DNA from: Pontibacter amylolyticus | Lineage (GTDB): Bacteria > Bacteroidota > Bacteroidia > Cytophagales > Hymenobacteraceae | DNA length: 64,000 nucleotides | Assembly: GCF_014638845.1 (NCBI RefSeq) | Contig: NZ_BMFP01000005.1 | Coordinates: 1-64,000, forward strand | Direction: 5' to 3' | In this document: positions 8,097 through 16,254 of the stretch, in pieces | How positions within the stretch are numbered: position 1 is the stretch's first letter | How the letters are laid out: every line of letters begins with the position of its first letter | The notes under the pieces: model-generated | Databases searched by the model: none | What the model saw: the letters and a program-made list of their open reading frames with translations, nothing else | What the model was told of the DNA's origin: nothing | Translations under genes and position numbers: made by a program

Positions 8097-8948
8097 ATGC
8101 GATTTCCAAAAGGCAAAATTGTGGCGATAGGCGGAAACGAGGACAAAGGCACCCTGCCCGTACCCGCCGAAGGCAACGTGCGCGACCAGATACGTTTTTT
8201 CGAGACTGGCATCCTGAAGCGCATTCATGACGAGTTGCATGGCATCGGCACCCGCATCGAGGTGATCACGACGGCCTCGCATATACCGGAAGAGATGGCC
8301 AAAGCTTATTATGATGGTTTCCTGCTGTTGGGCTGCGACAACGTGGGTGCCCTGCACCTGCAGACAAAAAAAGACTTAGCCATACCTGAAAACCTGGAAA
8401 GGCTGCGAAAAACAGATGCCGTCATGTTCACCGGGGGTAACCAAAGCAGGATTACAGAGGTTTTTACGGGTTCGCCGGCATTAGATATCCTACATGAAAG
8501 GTATTGGCAGGAGGAGAAATTTCTGATCTCGGGGACCAGCGCAGGCGCTATGGCCATGGCCGAAATCATGATCCTGGGCGCGGCCGAGAAAAACGTGTTG
8601 GTGAAAGGGGCCGTCGAACTCGGGTATGGACTGGGGTTCCTGAAAAATGTGATGATCGACACCCACTTTGTGAACCGCCGCCGCATTCCCAGAATGATTG
8701 AGAGTCTGGCCGCCCACCCGACCCTGATTGGGGTGGGGCTTGGGGAAGACACCGCAGTGCTTATCAAAGATGGGAATTGCCTGGAGACCATTGGCTCGGG
8801 GCTGGTGGTGCTGTTGGACGGCAGGCACCTAAAGGCGAACAATTACAGGCTACTGGCACCCGATGAGCCCCTCTGCCTGGAAAATATGATCATGCACGTA
8901 CTGCCCAAAGGCAAGAAATTTGACACGCAATCCGGCCGTTTCATGTAA
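8097..8948 (+). CDS. cphB: Cyanophycinase (peptidase S51 family)
   Basis: A 283-residue cytoplasmic serine hydrolase of the S51 family. It shows GGNEDKG (12-18), FTGGNQSR (111-118), the nucleophile elbow GTSAGA with Ser148, and DTHF near 188-191. Cyanophycinase cleaves cyanophycin (Asp-Arg polymer) to beta-Asp-Arg dipeptides. No cyanophycin synthetase lies in the window, so it may act on imported polymer or another beta-aspartyl peptide. It is a single gene; ATG at 8097 fits the family N-terminus. Confidence 0.9.
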   Translation: MRFPKGKIVAIGGNEDKGTLPVPAEGNVRDQIRFFETGILKRIHDELHGIGTRIEVITTASHIPEEMAKAYYDGFLLLGCDNVGALHLQTKKDLAIPENLERLRKTDAVMFTGGNQSRITEVFTGSPALDILHERYWQEEKFLISGTSAGAMAMAEIMILGAAEKNVLVKGAVELGYGLGFLKNVMIDTHFVNRRRIPRMIESLAAHPTLIGVGLGEDTAVLIKDGNCLETIGSGLVVLLDGRHLKANNYRLLAPDEPLCLENMIMHVLPKGKKFDTQSGRFM

Positions 8949-9143
8949 AAGCCTCCCATACCAGCGAACCCTGTTCTAGCCTCCTCACTGTCTTTTCTGT
9001 GATTTTGTAACCAATCGCTTCCCTTCTGACTCTAAATCAAAAAAGGCATTCATTCTTAAAGACAACTAATAATAAGTGGGCGTGGTATTCAGGTATACAC
9101 CTGGTACAGTACCAGTTACATTCACTTACAATCTTAAAAAATC

Positions 9144-9803
9144 ATGCATAAAACGGAAGCCGTGGTCAGCTATGCACCGGACAGCGAGATTGTCTCAAAG
9201 ATAAAGGCCGGTGAAAAAGACCTGTTTGAAATCCTGATCAGGCGCCACAACGGAGCGCTTTACAAAGTGGGTCGTTCTTTCGGGCTTTTGCATGACGATG
9301 TGCAGGATCTGATGCAGGAGGCTCACATTGCGGCTTACCTAAATCTGGGGAAATTTGAGTCCCGCGCCGCCTATAAGACCTGGCTGATCAGAATAATGCT
9401 CAACAAGTGCTATCACTGGACCATGGAAAAAGCGCACAAATCCAAATCCGCCTTCTCGGAGGTCAGCCATACCGGAGAGGTAAATTTCGCGGAGAAGAAT
9501 CCGTCCTCTGACGGGCATAGAGAAGTGCTGAACCGTGAGCTTGGGCGGGTGCTGGAGGAATGCATTGAGCAGCTGGCTCCTGAATACCGTACCGTTTTTG
9601 TACTGCGTGAGTTGGAGGGCCTGAATGTGCACGAGACGGCTGAGGTGATGGAGATCACGGAGACGAATGTAAAAGTACGGCTGAACAGGGCGAAAAGCAT
9701 GCTGCGCAGGAAACTGGAGAGTTGGTATCCGAAGGCGGCCGTGTATGAGTTCAACCTCATTTACTGCGACCAGGTAGTGGAGCGGGTTTTCCAGCGGATC
9801 TGA
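9144..9803 (+). CDS. Sigma-70 family (ECF) RNA polymerase sigma factor
   Basis: A 219-residue sigma factor. Region 2 spans about 25-95 (DVQDLMQEAHIAAY and the KTWLIRIMLNKC helix). Region 4 spans about 140-195, with the helix-turn-helix ETAEVMEITETNVKVRLNRAK. There is no anti-sigma gene next to it. The C-terminus continues about 20 residues past region 4 and contains one Cys. Target genes are unknown. Confidence 0.9.
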   Translation: MHKTEAVVSYAPDSEIVSKIKAGEKDLFEILIRRHNGALYKVGRSFGLLHDDVQDLMQEAHIAAYLNLGKFESRAAYKTWLIRIMLNKCYHWTMEKAHKSKSAFSEVSHTGEVNFAEKNPSSDGHREVLNRELGRVLEECIEQLAPEYRTVFVLRELEGLNVHETAEVMEITETNVKVRLNRAKSMLRRKLESWYPKAAVYEFNLIYCDQVVERVFQRI

Positions 9804-9897
9804 AAGCGGTGCCAGCCCAACCGCTTAAGCCAGTTAGGCAGTAAAATGCAAGGCGGGAAGTCGTTTATTTTGATACTTATACTTTTACCACTCAGCC

Positions 9898-11493
9898 ATG
9901 GAGACACAATCTTTTTGGGAGGCCACAACTCCCCAGCGCCCTGATTACCCCACCCTGGAGGGTAGCCTTCAGGTGGATGTAGCCATTGTGGGCGGCGGCA
10001 TAACCGGCATTACCGCAGCGCACCAGCTTGCCAAAGCAGGCAAGCGTGTGGCGGTATTGGAGGCCCGCCGAGTGGGAGGCGGCACCACCGGCTGGTCTAC
10101 CGGCAACCTGTATGTGCCCGTGGGGCCCTACTTCCATCACATTGCCAAAACCAGAAGTCAGGAAGTTGCCAACACCGTTGCGCAGGCAAGGTTCGCGGCG
10201 CTGGATTTTATTGAGCAGCACACCCGAAAGTACAGCATCGACTGCCATTTCGCGCGGCGGCCCTGGTACTTCTTCACGCAGGAGGAAGACATGGCGTCTA
10301 CGATTGAGAAGGAGGCGGAGGCACTGCAACAGGCAGGTATGGCCGCTGAATTTGTGACGCAGGTTCCCGGGCTCAGGTTCGACAGTGTGCAGCGGGCTGT
10401 CCGTATGGATGGGCAGGCACGCTTCCATCCGTTGCGGTACGTGCTAGGCTTGGCAAAGGCAGTCACCCAAATGGGCGTCCAGATCTACGAACACACCACC
10501 GTGGTGGACCTAAAAGAGGAGGAAGATCACTGTCTGCTGACAACAACACAAGGCACGGTGACCTGCCACCAACTGATTCTTGCCACGCACATTCCCATCG
10601 GTATCCATACGGTGCAAACCGTGGCCGCTCCCTATCGAAGCTATGTAGTGGCCATGCGCCTGAAGTCGGGTGCTTATCCGGATGCCTATTTCTGGCACAA
10701 CGACAAGACCCACCACGCCATTACCACCCACAGCACCGACTCCATGGTACTGGACATGCTGATGATCGCCGGCAATCACCACAAAACCGGGCAGGCCTCG
10801 CACCAGGAGTACCAGCACTATTTCAACGAACTCGAAGCCTATGCCCGGCAGCACTTTGACGTGGCCTCGGTCGAGTTCAGGTGGTCGGCCCAGCATTACC
10901 GCTCAGGAGACGGGGTGCCTTATATCGGGCTCACGCACAAAGGGTCGAAGCGAACGTACATTGCCACTGGTTTCTACGCCGATGGACTCACCTACGGCAC
11001 CGTGGCCGGCATACAGCTGGCTGACACGATAGCCGGGGAAGGAAGTCCCTGGCTGGAGACATTTGACGCTACGAGGGGCACTAACCTGTCTACCGTCGGA
11101 AAGTTTATCAAGGAAAACGCCAACGTAGCCGCACAGTACCTGAAAGACATACCCGCGGGTCAGGTCAGCCATTTCGCTGATATAAATCCAGGTGAGGGCA
11201 GAACCATCGAGGTGGAATCTGAAAAGCTGGCCGTATACCGCGATGAGCAGAACCAACTGCATGTCTGCTCGGCAGTCTGCACCCACATGAAGTGCATTGT
11301 GAACTGGAACAATGCCGAGAAGACCTGGGACTGCCCCTGCCACGGAAGCCGCTTTATGACAGACGGGAGCGTGATTGAAGGCCCTGCCATCCTTAATCTG
11401 GAGCGGAAAGCGATTGACCCCAAAACCGGTCACTTACTAGAATCGGGAGGCAAAACCTCCGGCGAACGCGAAATCAATAACCCGATCACCTAA
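9898..11493 (+). CDS. FAD-dependent oxidoreductase fused to a Rieske domain
   Basis: A 531-residue protein. The N-terminal DadA/DAO-type flavoprotein part has the dinucleotide motif VGGGITG (31-37) and runs to about 390. The C-terminal Rieske domain binds a 2Fe-2S cluster through Cys461-x-His463 and Cys479-x-x-His482. The domain order is typical of a widespread family annotated as FAD-dependent oxidoreductase with Rieske domain; the substrate is unknown. A four-helix membrane protein gene follows by 12 bases and is probably co-transcribed. Confidence 0.92.
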   Translation: METQSFWEATTPQRPDYPTLEGSLQVDVAIVGGGITGITAAHQLAKAGKRVAVLEARRVGGGTTGWSTGNLYVPVGPYFHHIAKTRSQEVANTVAQARFAALDFIEQHTRKYSIDCHFARRPWYFFTQEEDMASTIEKEAEALQQAGMAAEFVTQVPGLRFDSVQRAVRMDGQARFHPLRYVLGLAKAVTQMGVQIYEHTTVVDLKEEEDHCLLTTTQGTVTCHQLILATHIPIGIHTVQTVAAPYRSYVVAMRLKSGAYPDAYFWHNDKTHHAITTHSTDSMVLDMLMIAGNHHKTGQASHQEYQHYFNELEAYARQHFDVASVEFRWSAQHYRSGDGVPYIGLTHKGSKRTYIATGFYADGLTYGTVAGIQLADTIAGEGSPWLETFDATRGTNLSTVGKFIKENANVAAQYLKDIPAGQVSHFADINPGEGRTIEVESEKLAVYRDEQNQLHVCSAVCTHMKCIVNWNNAEKTWDCPCHGSRFMTDGSVIEGPAILNLERKAIDPKTGHLLESGGKTSGEREINNPIT

Positions 11494-11505
11494 ACCCTGA
11501 CAGCC

Positions 11506-11850
11506 ATGAATCTGATCTATACCGCTATTGGTTTTTTCGCGCTGGCCGCCTTGCTGGGGATGTACCTGCTCACCTTTGTGCTCCGGGGCAAAGAGACGCC
11601 CAAGGCGATTGTCTTCTCGCATGGTCCCATGGCGGTCGTCGGGCTGGTGCTCCTGATCATTTACATTACCAAAGGAGGTCCTAACCCCTGGGAGAGCCTG
11701 GTGCTTTTCGTGCTGGCAGCCTTAGGGGGACTGTACATGGTTTCCCGGGACCTGACGGGCCGTCCCATCCCCAAAGCCTTGGCCGTCGGGCACGGACTGC
11801 TGGCGGTGGCTGGTTTTGTGCTGCTGTTGGTTTTCGCGTTCGGGGAATGA
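11506..11850 (+). CDS. Small four-helix membrane protein
   Basis: A 114-residue protein that is almost entirely hydrophobic, with four predicted membrane helices (about 3-25, 38-55, 62-82, 90-112). No cofactor-binding residues stand out. It starts 12 bases after the FAD/Rieske gene, which suggests a membrane partner or a simple operon neighbour. Confidence 0.8.
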   Translation: MNLIYTAIGFFALAALLGMYLLTFVLRGKETPKAIVFSHGPMAVVGLVLLIIYITKGGPNPWESLVLFVLAALGGLYMVSRDLTGRPIPKALAVGHGLLAVAGFVLLLVFAFGE

Positions 11851-11877
11851 GTCATTCTCCATACCCTCTCTATACCT

Positions 11878-12038
11878 AGGACTGTTTCATTCTAAGAAAA
11901 CAGGCTAAAAAAACTTATTGTCATTCTGTAAAGAAACTTGGTTGAAATACAGGGCCCTTTCCCTCGGGAGGTTAAGCCGAAGCTACTCGCTACCAGGATC
12001 CTTACAGGATGACAAAAGAGATAGAATGAAACGGCCCT
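11878..12038. mobile_element. MITE-like nested inverted-repeat element 1
   Basis: A 161-base noncoding element. Its terminal inverted repeats (11878-11894 and 12022-12038; left AGGACTGTTTCATTCTA) match at 15 of 17 bases. Inside lies a second inverted repeat (11918-11933 and 12000-12015; TTGTCATTCTGTAAAG) matching at 14 of 16. A related end recurs at 27136. No transposase is present. No clear target duplication was seen. It fills most of the 348-base gap before the tRNA-Lys pair. Confidence 0.65.
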
Positions 12039-12164
12039 GCTGATATACCGCCTTCTGGTAAATGAAAGCGCCAGTTGGATTATCAGTTTTACTATCAACC
12101 GTTGGGATTCAGAAGGCTTCTTTGAAATTTGAGGTAACTCTTGTGAACCCGCCGGACATAAAAA

Positions 12165-12190
12165 AAGCCCAATCCTTACGGATTGAGCTT
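12165..12190 (-). terminator. Terminator of tRNA-Lys copy 2
   Basis: The stem AAGCCCAATCC / GGATTGAGCTT has one mismatch and a four-base loop. On the minus strand a T-run follows it. It lies just past the 3' end of the tRNA at 12199. Confidence 0.8.
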
Positions 12191-12198
12191 CTCATTTG

Positions 12199-12271
12199 TG
12201 ATCCCGCTGGGATTCGAACCCAGGACCCATACATTAAAAGTGTATTGCTCTACCAGCTGAGCTACAGAATC
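12199..12271 (-). tRNA. tRNA-Lys (anticodon TTT), copy 2
   Basis: A 73-base gene identical in sequence to the copies at 5828 and 12329. It lies 57 bases downstream of copy 3 on the minus strand and is presumably read from the same promoter. Confidence 0.97.
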
Positions 12272-12295
12272 GGTACTGTTTGTTAGTAGTTAAAA

Positions 12296-12321
12296 AAGCG
12301 CCTTACCGAAACAAAGCGCTT
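12296..12321 (-). terminator. Weak hairpin between tandem tRNA-Lys genes
   Basis: Stem AAGCGC/GCGCTT with a 14-base loop and, on the minus strand, a T-run after it. It could terminate part of the transcription from copy 3, or serve as a processing site. Confidence 0.55.
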
Positions 12322-12328
12322 GCATTTG

Positions 12329-12401
12329 TGATCCCGCTGGGATTCGAACCCAGGACCCATACATTAAAAGTGTATTGCTCTACCAGCTGAGCTACAGAAT
12401 C
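12329..12401 (-). tRNA. tRNA-Lys (anticodon TTT), copy 3
   Basis: A 73-base gene identical to copies 1 and 2, lying closest to the shared promoter. The repeated unit (terminator, tRNA) suggests tandem duplication. Confidence 0.97.
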
Positions 12402-12446
12402 TTTTACTAACTTGCATTGTCAGGGACGTTTCCCTTAATTGCGTTG

Positions 12447-12477
12447 CAAAAGTAATAGCTATCTGTTTAAATGCAAA
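12447..12477 (-). promoter_or_regulatory. Promoter of the tandem tRNA-Lys genes
   Basis: On the minus strand TTTG (12474-12477), exactly 19 bases, then TACTTTTG (12447-12454), a full match to the Bacteroidota consensus. The -33 box lies within the first codons of the divergent gene starting at 12471, so the two transcription units overlap head to head. Confidence 0.85.
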
Positions 12478-13208
12478 ATCTTTGGTTCAAAATCTCTGGT
12501 TTTTTGCTCCTTTTTTTGGCGCTGAACACCGAACCAGTTTATAGTCAGACAGATAATAAAATCCTTTTGCGGGCCGATTCCCTCTTCAATAACCTGCAGT
12601 ATACGGAGGCTTTCACGCTTTACGATTCGCTGCTGCAGCACGAGCAGGTATACACGCCACAAATGCTCCTCAAGATGGCCTACATCAAGGAGAGTGCGCG
12701 CGACTATACCGGGGCCATGTACTACCTGCATCTTTTCTACAAGAAACAGCCCAGCCGTTCGGTGCTAAAAAAGATGGAAGAACTCGGGCAAACCCACCGC
12801 CTGAGCGGCTACGAATACAACGACCTGCAGTTCTTCAAGACGCAGTTCAGCAAACACTACATGCGCATTCTGGAGCTGATGTTGCTGGTGGCCGTCGTGG
12901 CCGTGACGATTATGTTCGTGAGCTGGCGCAAAGGACACCGGTTCAGCCAGACGTTCAAGGTGGGCTTTGTGCTATACCTGCTCTTCATCCTCTACTACAT
13001 CAACTTCCTCAACCTGGGTGATGCAGGCATCATCCGCAACGATCAGGTAGCCATCATGTCCGCGCCCTCGGCTGGCGCCACCTGGCTGGCCACCGTGTCG
13101 CAGGGACATAAGGTACCTATCACAGGCGAACAGGATATCTGGTACGAGATCCGGTGGAAGGGTGAAAAGGCCTATGTGCGGAAGCACAATCTGCTGGAGC
13201 TGCCTTAG
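12471..13208 (+). CDS. TPR-like membrane protein with C-terminal SH3 domain (BatE-like)
   Basis: A 245-residue exported protein: signal peptide (about 1-26), TPR-like helices (about 30-110), two membrane helices (about 130-150 and 162-182), and a C-terminal SH3_3-type domain (about 190-243, ending WYEIRWKGEKAYVRKHNLLEL). The plan matches the end of BatE-like aerotolerance proteins, but no batABCD genes are adjacent. The role is probably at the envelope and not proven. Confidence 0.72.
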   Translation: MQNLWFKISGFLLLFLALNTEPVYSQTDNKILLRADSLFNNLQYTEAFTLYDSLLQHEQVYTPQMLLKMAYIKESARDYTGAMYYLHLFYKKQPSRSVLKKMEELGQTHRLSGYEYNDLQFFKTQFSKHYMRILELMLLVAVVAVTIMFVSWRKGHRFSQTFKVGFVLYLLFILYYINFLNLGDAGIIRNDQVAIMSAPSAGATWLATVSQGHKVPITGEQDIWYEIRWKGEKAYVRKHNLLELP

Positions 13209-13214
13209 CTTCTG

Positions 13215-13550
13215 CGTATCACGACACACGTATCACGTAGCACGACTTGTCTCAGGGAAATGACCTGACAGAAGACTGCTTGACAAAAAACTTTCTAAGG
13301 CTATTACGGATTTGATATCCGGAACAACAGCTATACCTGTGTAAAGTCTAATACCCTTTGAACGCTCTTTCGGATTTGCAATCCGCCTTGCAGAGGCTGT
13401 TGCTCTTGGCAGGCACGCGGATTGCAAATCCGCATAATAAGTGGCCCCGGATTGCAAATCCGGAACAGCAACCTGTGTCCTGGGTCAAGTAGTCCATTGT
13501 CAAGTCCTCTCTGAGGGCATCGTGCTACGTGATACGTGTGTCGTGATACG
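13215..13550. repeat. Large perfect inverted repeat at a convergent gene end
   Basis: The arms 13215-13245 and 13520-13550 are exact complements over 31 bases. They are made of CGTATCACG-like sub-repeats and enclose 274 bases that hold REP-like palindromes. The element fills nearly the whole gap between two convergent genes. Related arm sequences occur at 15577, 15681, 16240 and 39026. Confidence 0.9.
13307..13470. repeat. REP-like palindrome array (CGGATTTGCAATCCG units)
   Basis: Four imperfect palindromes: 13307-13329, 13371-13386, 13417-13433 and 13447-13470. The second and third are perfect inverted copies of each other over 16 bases. The first and fourth share the tail GGAACAACA or GGAACAGCA. 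This resembles bacterial REP/BIME elements. No REP-associated transposase is in the window. Confidence 0.8.
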
Positions 13551-13553
13551 TAA

Positions 13554-14372
13554 TTACTTCTTCAACGGCGAGTCCTTCTCCTTCGCCATCACATTGTAGA
13601 CCAGCTTATCAGCCAGGCTTGGGAAGAGTTTGTTTACCCATACCGCCATTTTGCCCTGGGTCGTCATCACAAGGTCACGCTTGCGCTTGATGGTCGCTTG
13701 CAGGATGCGGTCGGCTACTTCTTCGGCACTCATCATTTTCTGTTCGTCACGCGGTGTCTCTCCCTGCTGCTGCCCGTCGGCGGCGAGGGCCGTGTTGCGG
13801 ATGTTGGAAGCCGTGAAGCCCGGGCAGGCAATGAGGACATGCACGCCGGAGTGAAGCAGTTCGGTGCGCAGCGTTTCCAGGAAGCCGTGCATGGCAAACT
13901 TAGAGGCGGAGTAGCCTGTGCGGGCAGGCAAACCGCGGTAACCGGCAATGGAGGAAATACCAATGATAGAGCCTTTGACCGCTTGTATGTAAGGCAGTGC
14001 GAACTTGGTGCTGTAGACCGTTCCCCAGAAGTTGATGTCCATTACCTTGCGCAGCACGTCCAGGTCGAGGTCCTCGAAAAGCGCCCGCATCGAGATGCCC
14101 GCATTGTTGATGAGGATATCCAGTCTGCCATACCTGCTCACCGTTTCAGCGACCATGCGCTCGCAGTCGGCCTCGACGCTCACATCCGCGTTGATCGCCA
14201 GGTTGTCTATACCTGCCGCCGCCAGTTCCTGCGCGGTCTGGTCGAGGTTCTGTTGGTTTCGACCGGAGTAGGCCACATTCGCGCCTGCCTTCCCGAAAGC
14301 AAACACCAGCGCCTTGCCTATACCTGATGTGCCACCCGTTACGAGCACTACCTTATTTTTCATCTTTTTCAA
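13554..14372 (-). CDS. Short-chain dehydrogenase/reductase
   Basis: A 272-residue SDR enzyme. The cofactor motif TGGTSGIG is at 12-19, NNAG near 89-92, a catalytic Ser near 140, and the active-site YSASK with Tyr154 and Lys158. SDRs of this type use NAD(P)H on alcohol or ketone substrates. Arg39 after the second strand suggests NADPH. The substrate is unknown. An in-frame ATG nine bases further in (14363) is an alternative start. Confidence 0.9.
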   Translation of the reverse strand: MKKMKNKVVLVTGGTSGIGKALVFAFGKAGANVAYSGRNQQNLDQTAQELAAAGIDNLAINADVSVEADCERMVAETVSRYGRLDILINNAGISMRALFEDLDLDVLRKVMDINFWGTVYSTKFALPYIQAVKGSIIGISSIAGYRGLPARTGYSASKFAMHGFLETLRTELLHSGVHVLIACPGFTASNIRNTALAADGQQQGETPRDEQKMMSAEEVADRILQATIKRKRDLVMTTQGKMAVWVNKLFPSLADKLVYNVMAKEKDSPLKK

Positions 14373-14516
14373 ATCAGCTTATACCTTGCCTACATAGCAG
14401 ACAAATATTTAGATCCCGCACTGTGCAGGCATCAGATGCAAAACTACTACTTCTGCGCTAAATTTCGTTTAGGAATTCCGCCATGGGCAGATTACGCCTA
14501 TACCTTAGATTTTGCG

Positions 14517-14524
14517 TACCTTTG
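14517..14524 (+). promoter_or_regulatory. -7 box upstream of thiL
   Basis: TACCTTTG matches the -7 consensus TAnnTTTG and ends 21 bases before the thiL ATG, which implies a short leader. No good -33 TTTG is present at the expected distance, and no TPP riboswitch is seen. Confidence 0.5.
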
Positions 14525-14545
14525 CAGGTATAAAGCAGAGAAAAG

Positions 14546-15571
14546 ATGAGTAACTATACCCCATTAAGCGAAGTAGGCGAGTTTGGCCTCATCAAGCGAC
14601 TAAAGGAAAAAATAGAGTTGCGCCAACCTTCCACCATCAAGGGAATCGGCGACGATGCAGCCATTCTGGAGCCGGGCGAAAAACAGATCGTGGTGACAAG
14701 CGACATGCTGCTGGAGGGTGTGCACTTCGACCTCACCTTTTGCCCGCTGAAGCACCTGGGCTACAAAGCAGTGGCCGTGAACGTATCGGATATAGCGGCT
14801 ATGTTTGCCAAACCGACGCAGATTACGGTGAACATTGCGCTGGGTGCCAAGTATACCGTGGAGGCCGTGGAGGAACTTTATGAGGGGATGCGCCTGGCCT
14901 GCGAAAACTACGACGTGGACCTGGTGGGCGGCGACACCACCTCTTCCCGCACCGGCCTGGTGATCAGCATTACGGCGATCGGCGAGGTAGCCAAAGGTGA
15001 AGCGGTACTGCGCAGCGGCGCCAAAGAAAACGACCTGATCTGCGTGACCGGCGACCTGGGCGCCGCCTACCTCGGACTTCAGATTTTGGAGCGCGAGAAG
15101 CAGGCTTTTATGGCCGATCCGGAAATGCAGCCACAGCTCGAAGACAAGCAGTATATTGTGGGCCGCCAACTGCGCCCGGAAGCCCGTATGGACGTGATCC
15201 ACGACATGAAGGGGCGTGACATCAAACCAACTGCCATGATCGACGTGTCGGACGGGCTGGCCTCTGAGCTGTTCCACATCTGCGCGCAGTCCGGCGTGGG
15301 TGCCACCATCTACAAGGACAACCTTCCCGTAGATGAGCAGACGCTGGAAGCAGCCATGGAATTCAAGCTCGACCCGATCACCTGCATCCTCAACGGCGGC
15401 GAGGACTACGAGCTCCTGTTCACGGTGCCGCTGTCCGACTACGACAAAGTGAAGAACCACCCCGACATCAGCATTATCGGCAAGATCACCGACAAGAGCG
15501 AAGGCATCAACCTAGCCAACAAACACGGACAGTCCTTCCCGTTGCAGGCGCAGGGCTGGCAGCATTTTTAA
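14546..15571 (+). CDS. thiL: Thiamine-monophosphate kinase
   Basis: A 341-residue ThiL of usual length. It phosphorylates thiamine monophosphate to thiamine diphosphate with ATP, the last step of the pathway. Family signatures are LIKRL near the N-terminus, GDDAAIL (about 38-44), the VTSDMLLEGVHF block, VNVSDIAAM, GGDTTSS, and the late NGGEDYELLFT. It is a single gene, convergent with the next one. Confidence 0.95.
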   Translation: MSNYTPLSEVGEFGLIKRLKEKIELRQPSTIKGIGDDAAILEPGEKQIVVTSDMLLEGVHFDLTFCPLKHLGYKAVAVNVSDIAAMFAKPTQITVNIALGAKYTVEAVEELYEGMRLACENYDVDLVGGDTTSSRTGLVISITAIGEVAKGEAVLRSGAKENDLICVTGDLGAAYLGLQILEREKQAFMADPEMQPQLEDKQYIVGRQLRPEARMDVIHDMKGRDIKPTAMIDVSDGLASELFHICAQSGVGATIYKDNLPVDEQTLEAAMEFKLDPITCILNGGEDYELLFTVPLSDYDKVKNHPDISIIGKITDKSEGINLANKHGQSFPLQAQGWQHF

Positions 15572-15576
15572 GGTAC

Positions 15577-15704
15577 GTATCACGACACACGTATCAAGTA
15601 TCAAGATTTCTTCAATAAGATCATAAAACGAAAAAGGAAAGCTGCTCAGCTTTCCTTTTTCGTTAGGTATAAAGTCGTGCTACTTGATACGTGTGTCGTG
15701 ATAC
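15577..15704. repeat. Inverted repeat enclosing a terminator
   Basis: The arms 15577-15600 and 15681-15704 are exact complements over 24 bases and belong to the same family as the 13215/13520 arms (GTATCACGACACACGTATCA core). A strong terminator lies inside, giving a hairpin within a hairpin between convergent genes. Confidence 0.88.
15627..15664. terminator. Bidirectional terminator between thiL and the 15.7 kb gene
   Basis: Perfect 18-base-pair stem, AACGAAAAAGGAAAGCTG against its complement, with a two-base centre and terminal A/T-rich tracts. It serves the two convergent genes. Confidence 0.9.
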
Positions 15705-15723
15705 CAAAACTTGCTTCGCAAGC

Positions 15724-16095
15724 CTAATCCTCCGGGAAGGGGATGAACACGAAGTTGGTGAAGTTCTCGCCGTCTACGACGAAAAGGCAGCAGAACTCGT
15801 CCGGGTCTTTGTAGGCCGCCACGAAGTCATCTATTTTCTCCGAATCCACCAATCGATGCTTGATGAAGTCTTCGAGGTAAGAAGCATAGATATGCCACTC
15901 CAGCGCCAGTTCTTCTTTGGCGAGGAAGAGCGAACCGATGGGCACCTCCGTGCGGGAGAAAACGAAGATCGGGTATTTGGAAATCTGGCGTTTGCGCACC
16001 TGGTAAGAGGCTTCGCGAAGCGTCTCGGCCACCACCACAAAGTCCCTGGAGATGGTGCCCAGGTATTTACCGTTCAGTTCAGGATCGTTTTGCAT
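15724..16095 (-). CDS. Hypothetical small soluble protein
   Basis: A 123-residue protein of mixed alpha/beta character that I do not recognise. It has no signal peptide or membrane segment. The start at 16095 (MQNDPELNGKYLG) is preferred, because an upstream in-frame start (16131) would add a basic stretch encoded by an inverted-repeat arm. It lies on the same strand as rlmD, 159 bases after it. Confidence 0.68.
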   Translation of the reverse strand: MQNDPELNGKYLGTISRDFVVVAETLREASYQVRKRQISKYPIFVFSRTEVPIGSLFLAKEELALEWHIYASYLEDFIKHRLVDSEKIDDFVAAYKDPDEFCCLFVVDGENFTNFVFIPFPED

Positions 16096-16126
16096 AATTC
16101 TTTTTTGCGCAGCACGACTTCTTCTG

Positions 16127-16217
16127 GACAAAGGACTATAGACTTTGTAACTTAAGACTTTCGCGTACAGGTATAGCCGAAAAAAATCTTTTGTCTTTTG
16201 TCAAATAGTCCTTTGTC
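16127..16217. repeat. Intergenic inverted repeat downstream of rlmD
   Basis: GACAAAGGACTA (16127-16138) is exactly complementary to 16206-16217. Outside it, AGCACGA near 16111 can pair with TCGTGCT near 16237, extending the fold. The right side then runs into the CTACTTGATACG repeat family (16240-16262). It could end rlmD transcription. Confidence 0.65.
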
Positions 16218-16254
16218 TAGTTCTCACTGAAGCAATCGTGCTACTTGATACGTG

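Noticed and set aside
13215..13550. CRISPR array from repeated palindromic units
   Set aside because: Units differ in length, orientation and spacing, and there are no uniform spacers or cas genes.
14461..14545. TPP riboswitch upstream of thiL
   Set aside because: The leader after the -7 box is only about 15-20 bases, and no THI-box-like sequence is present.
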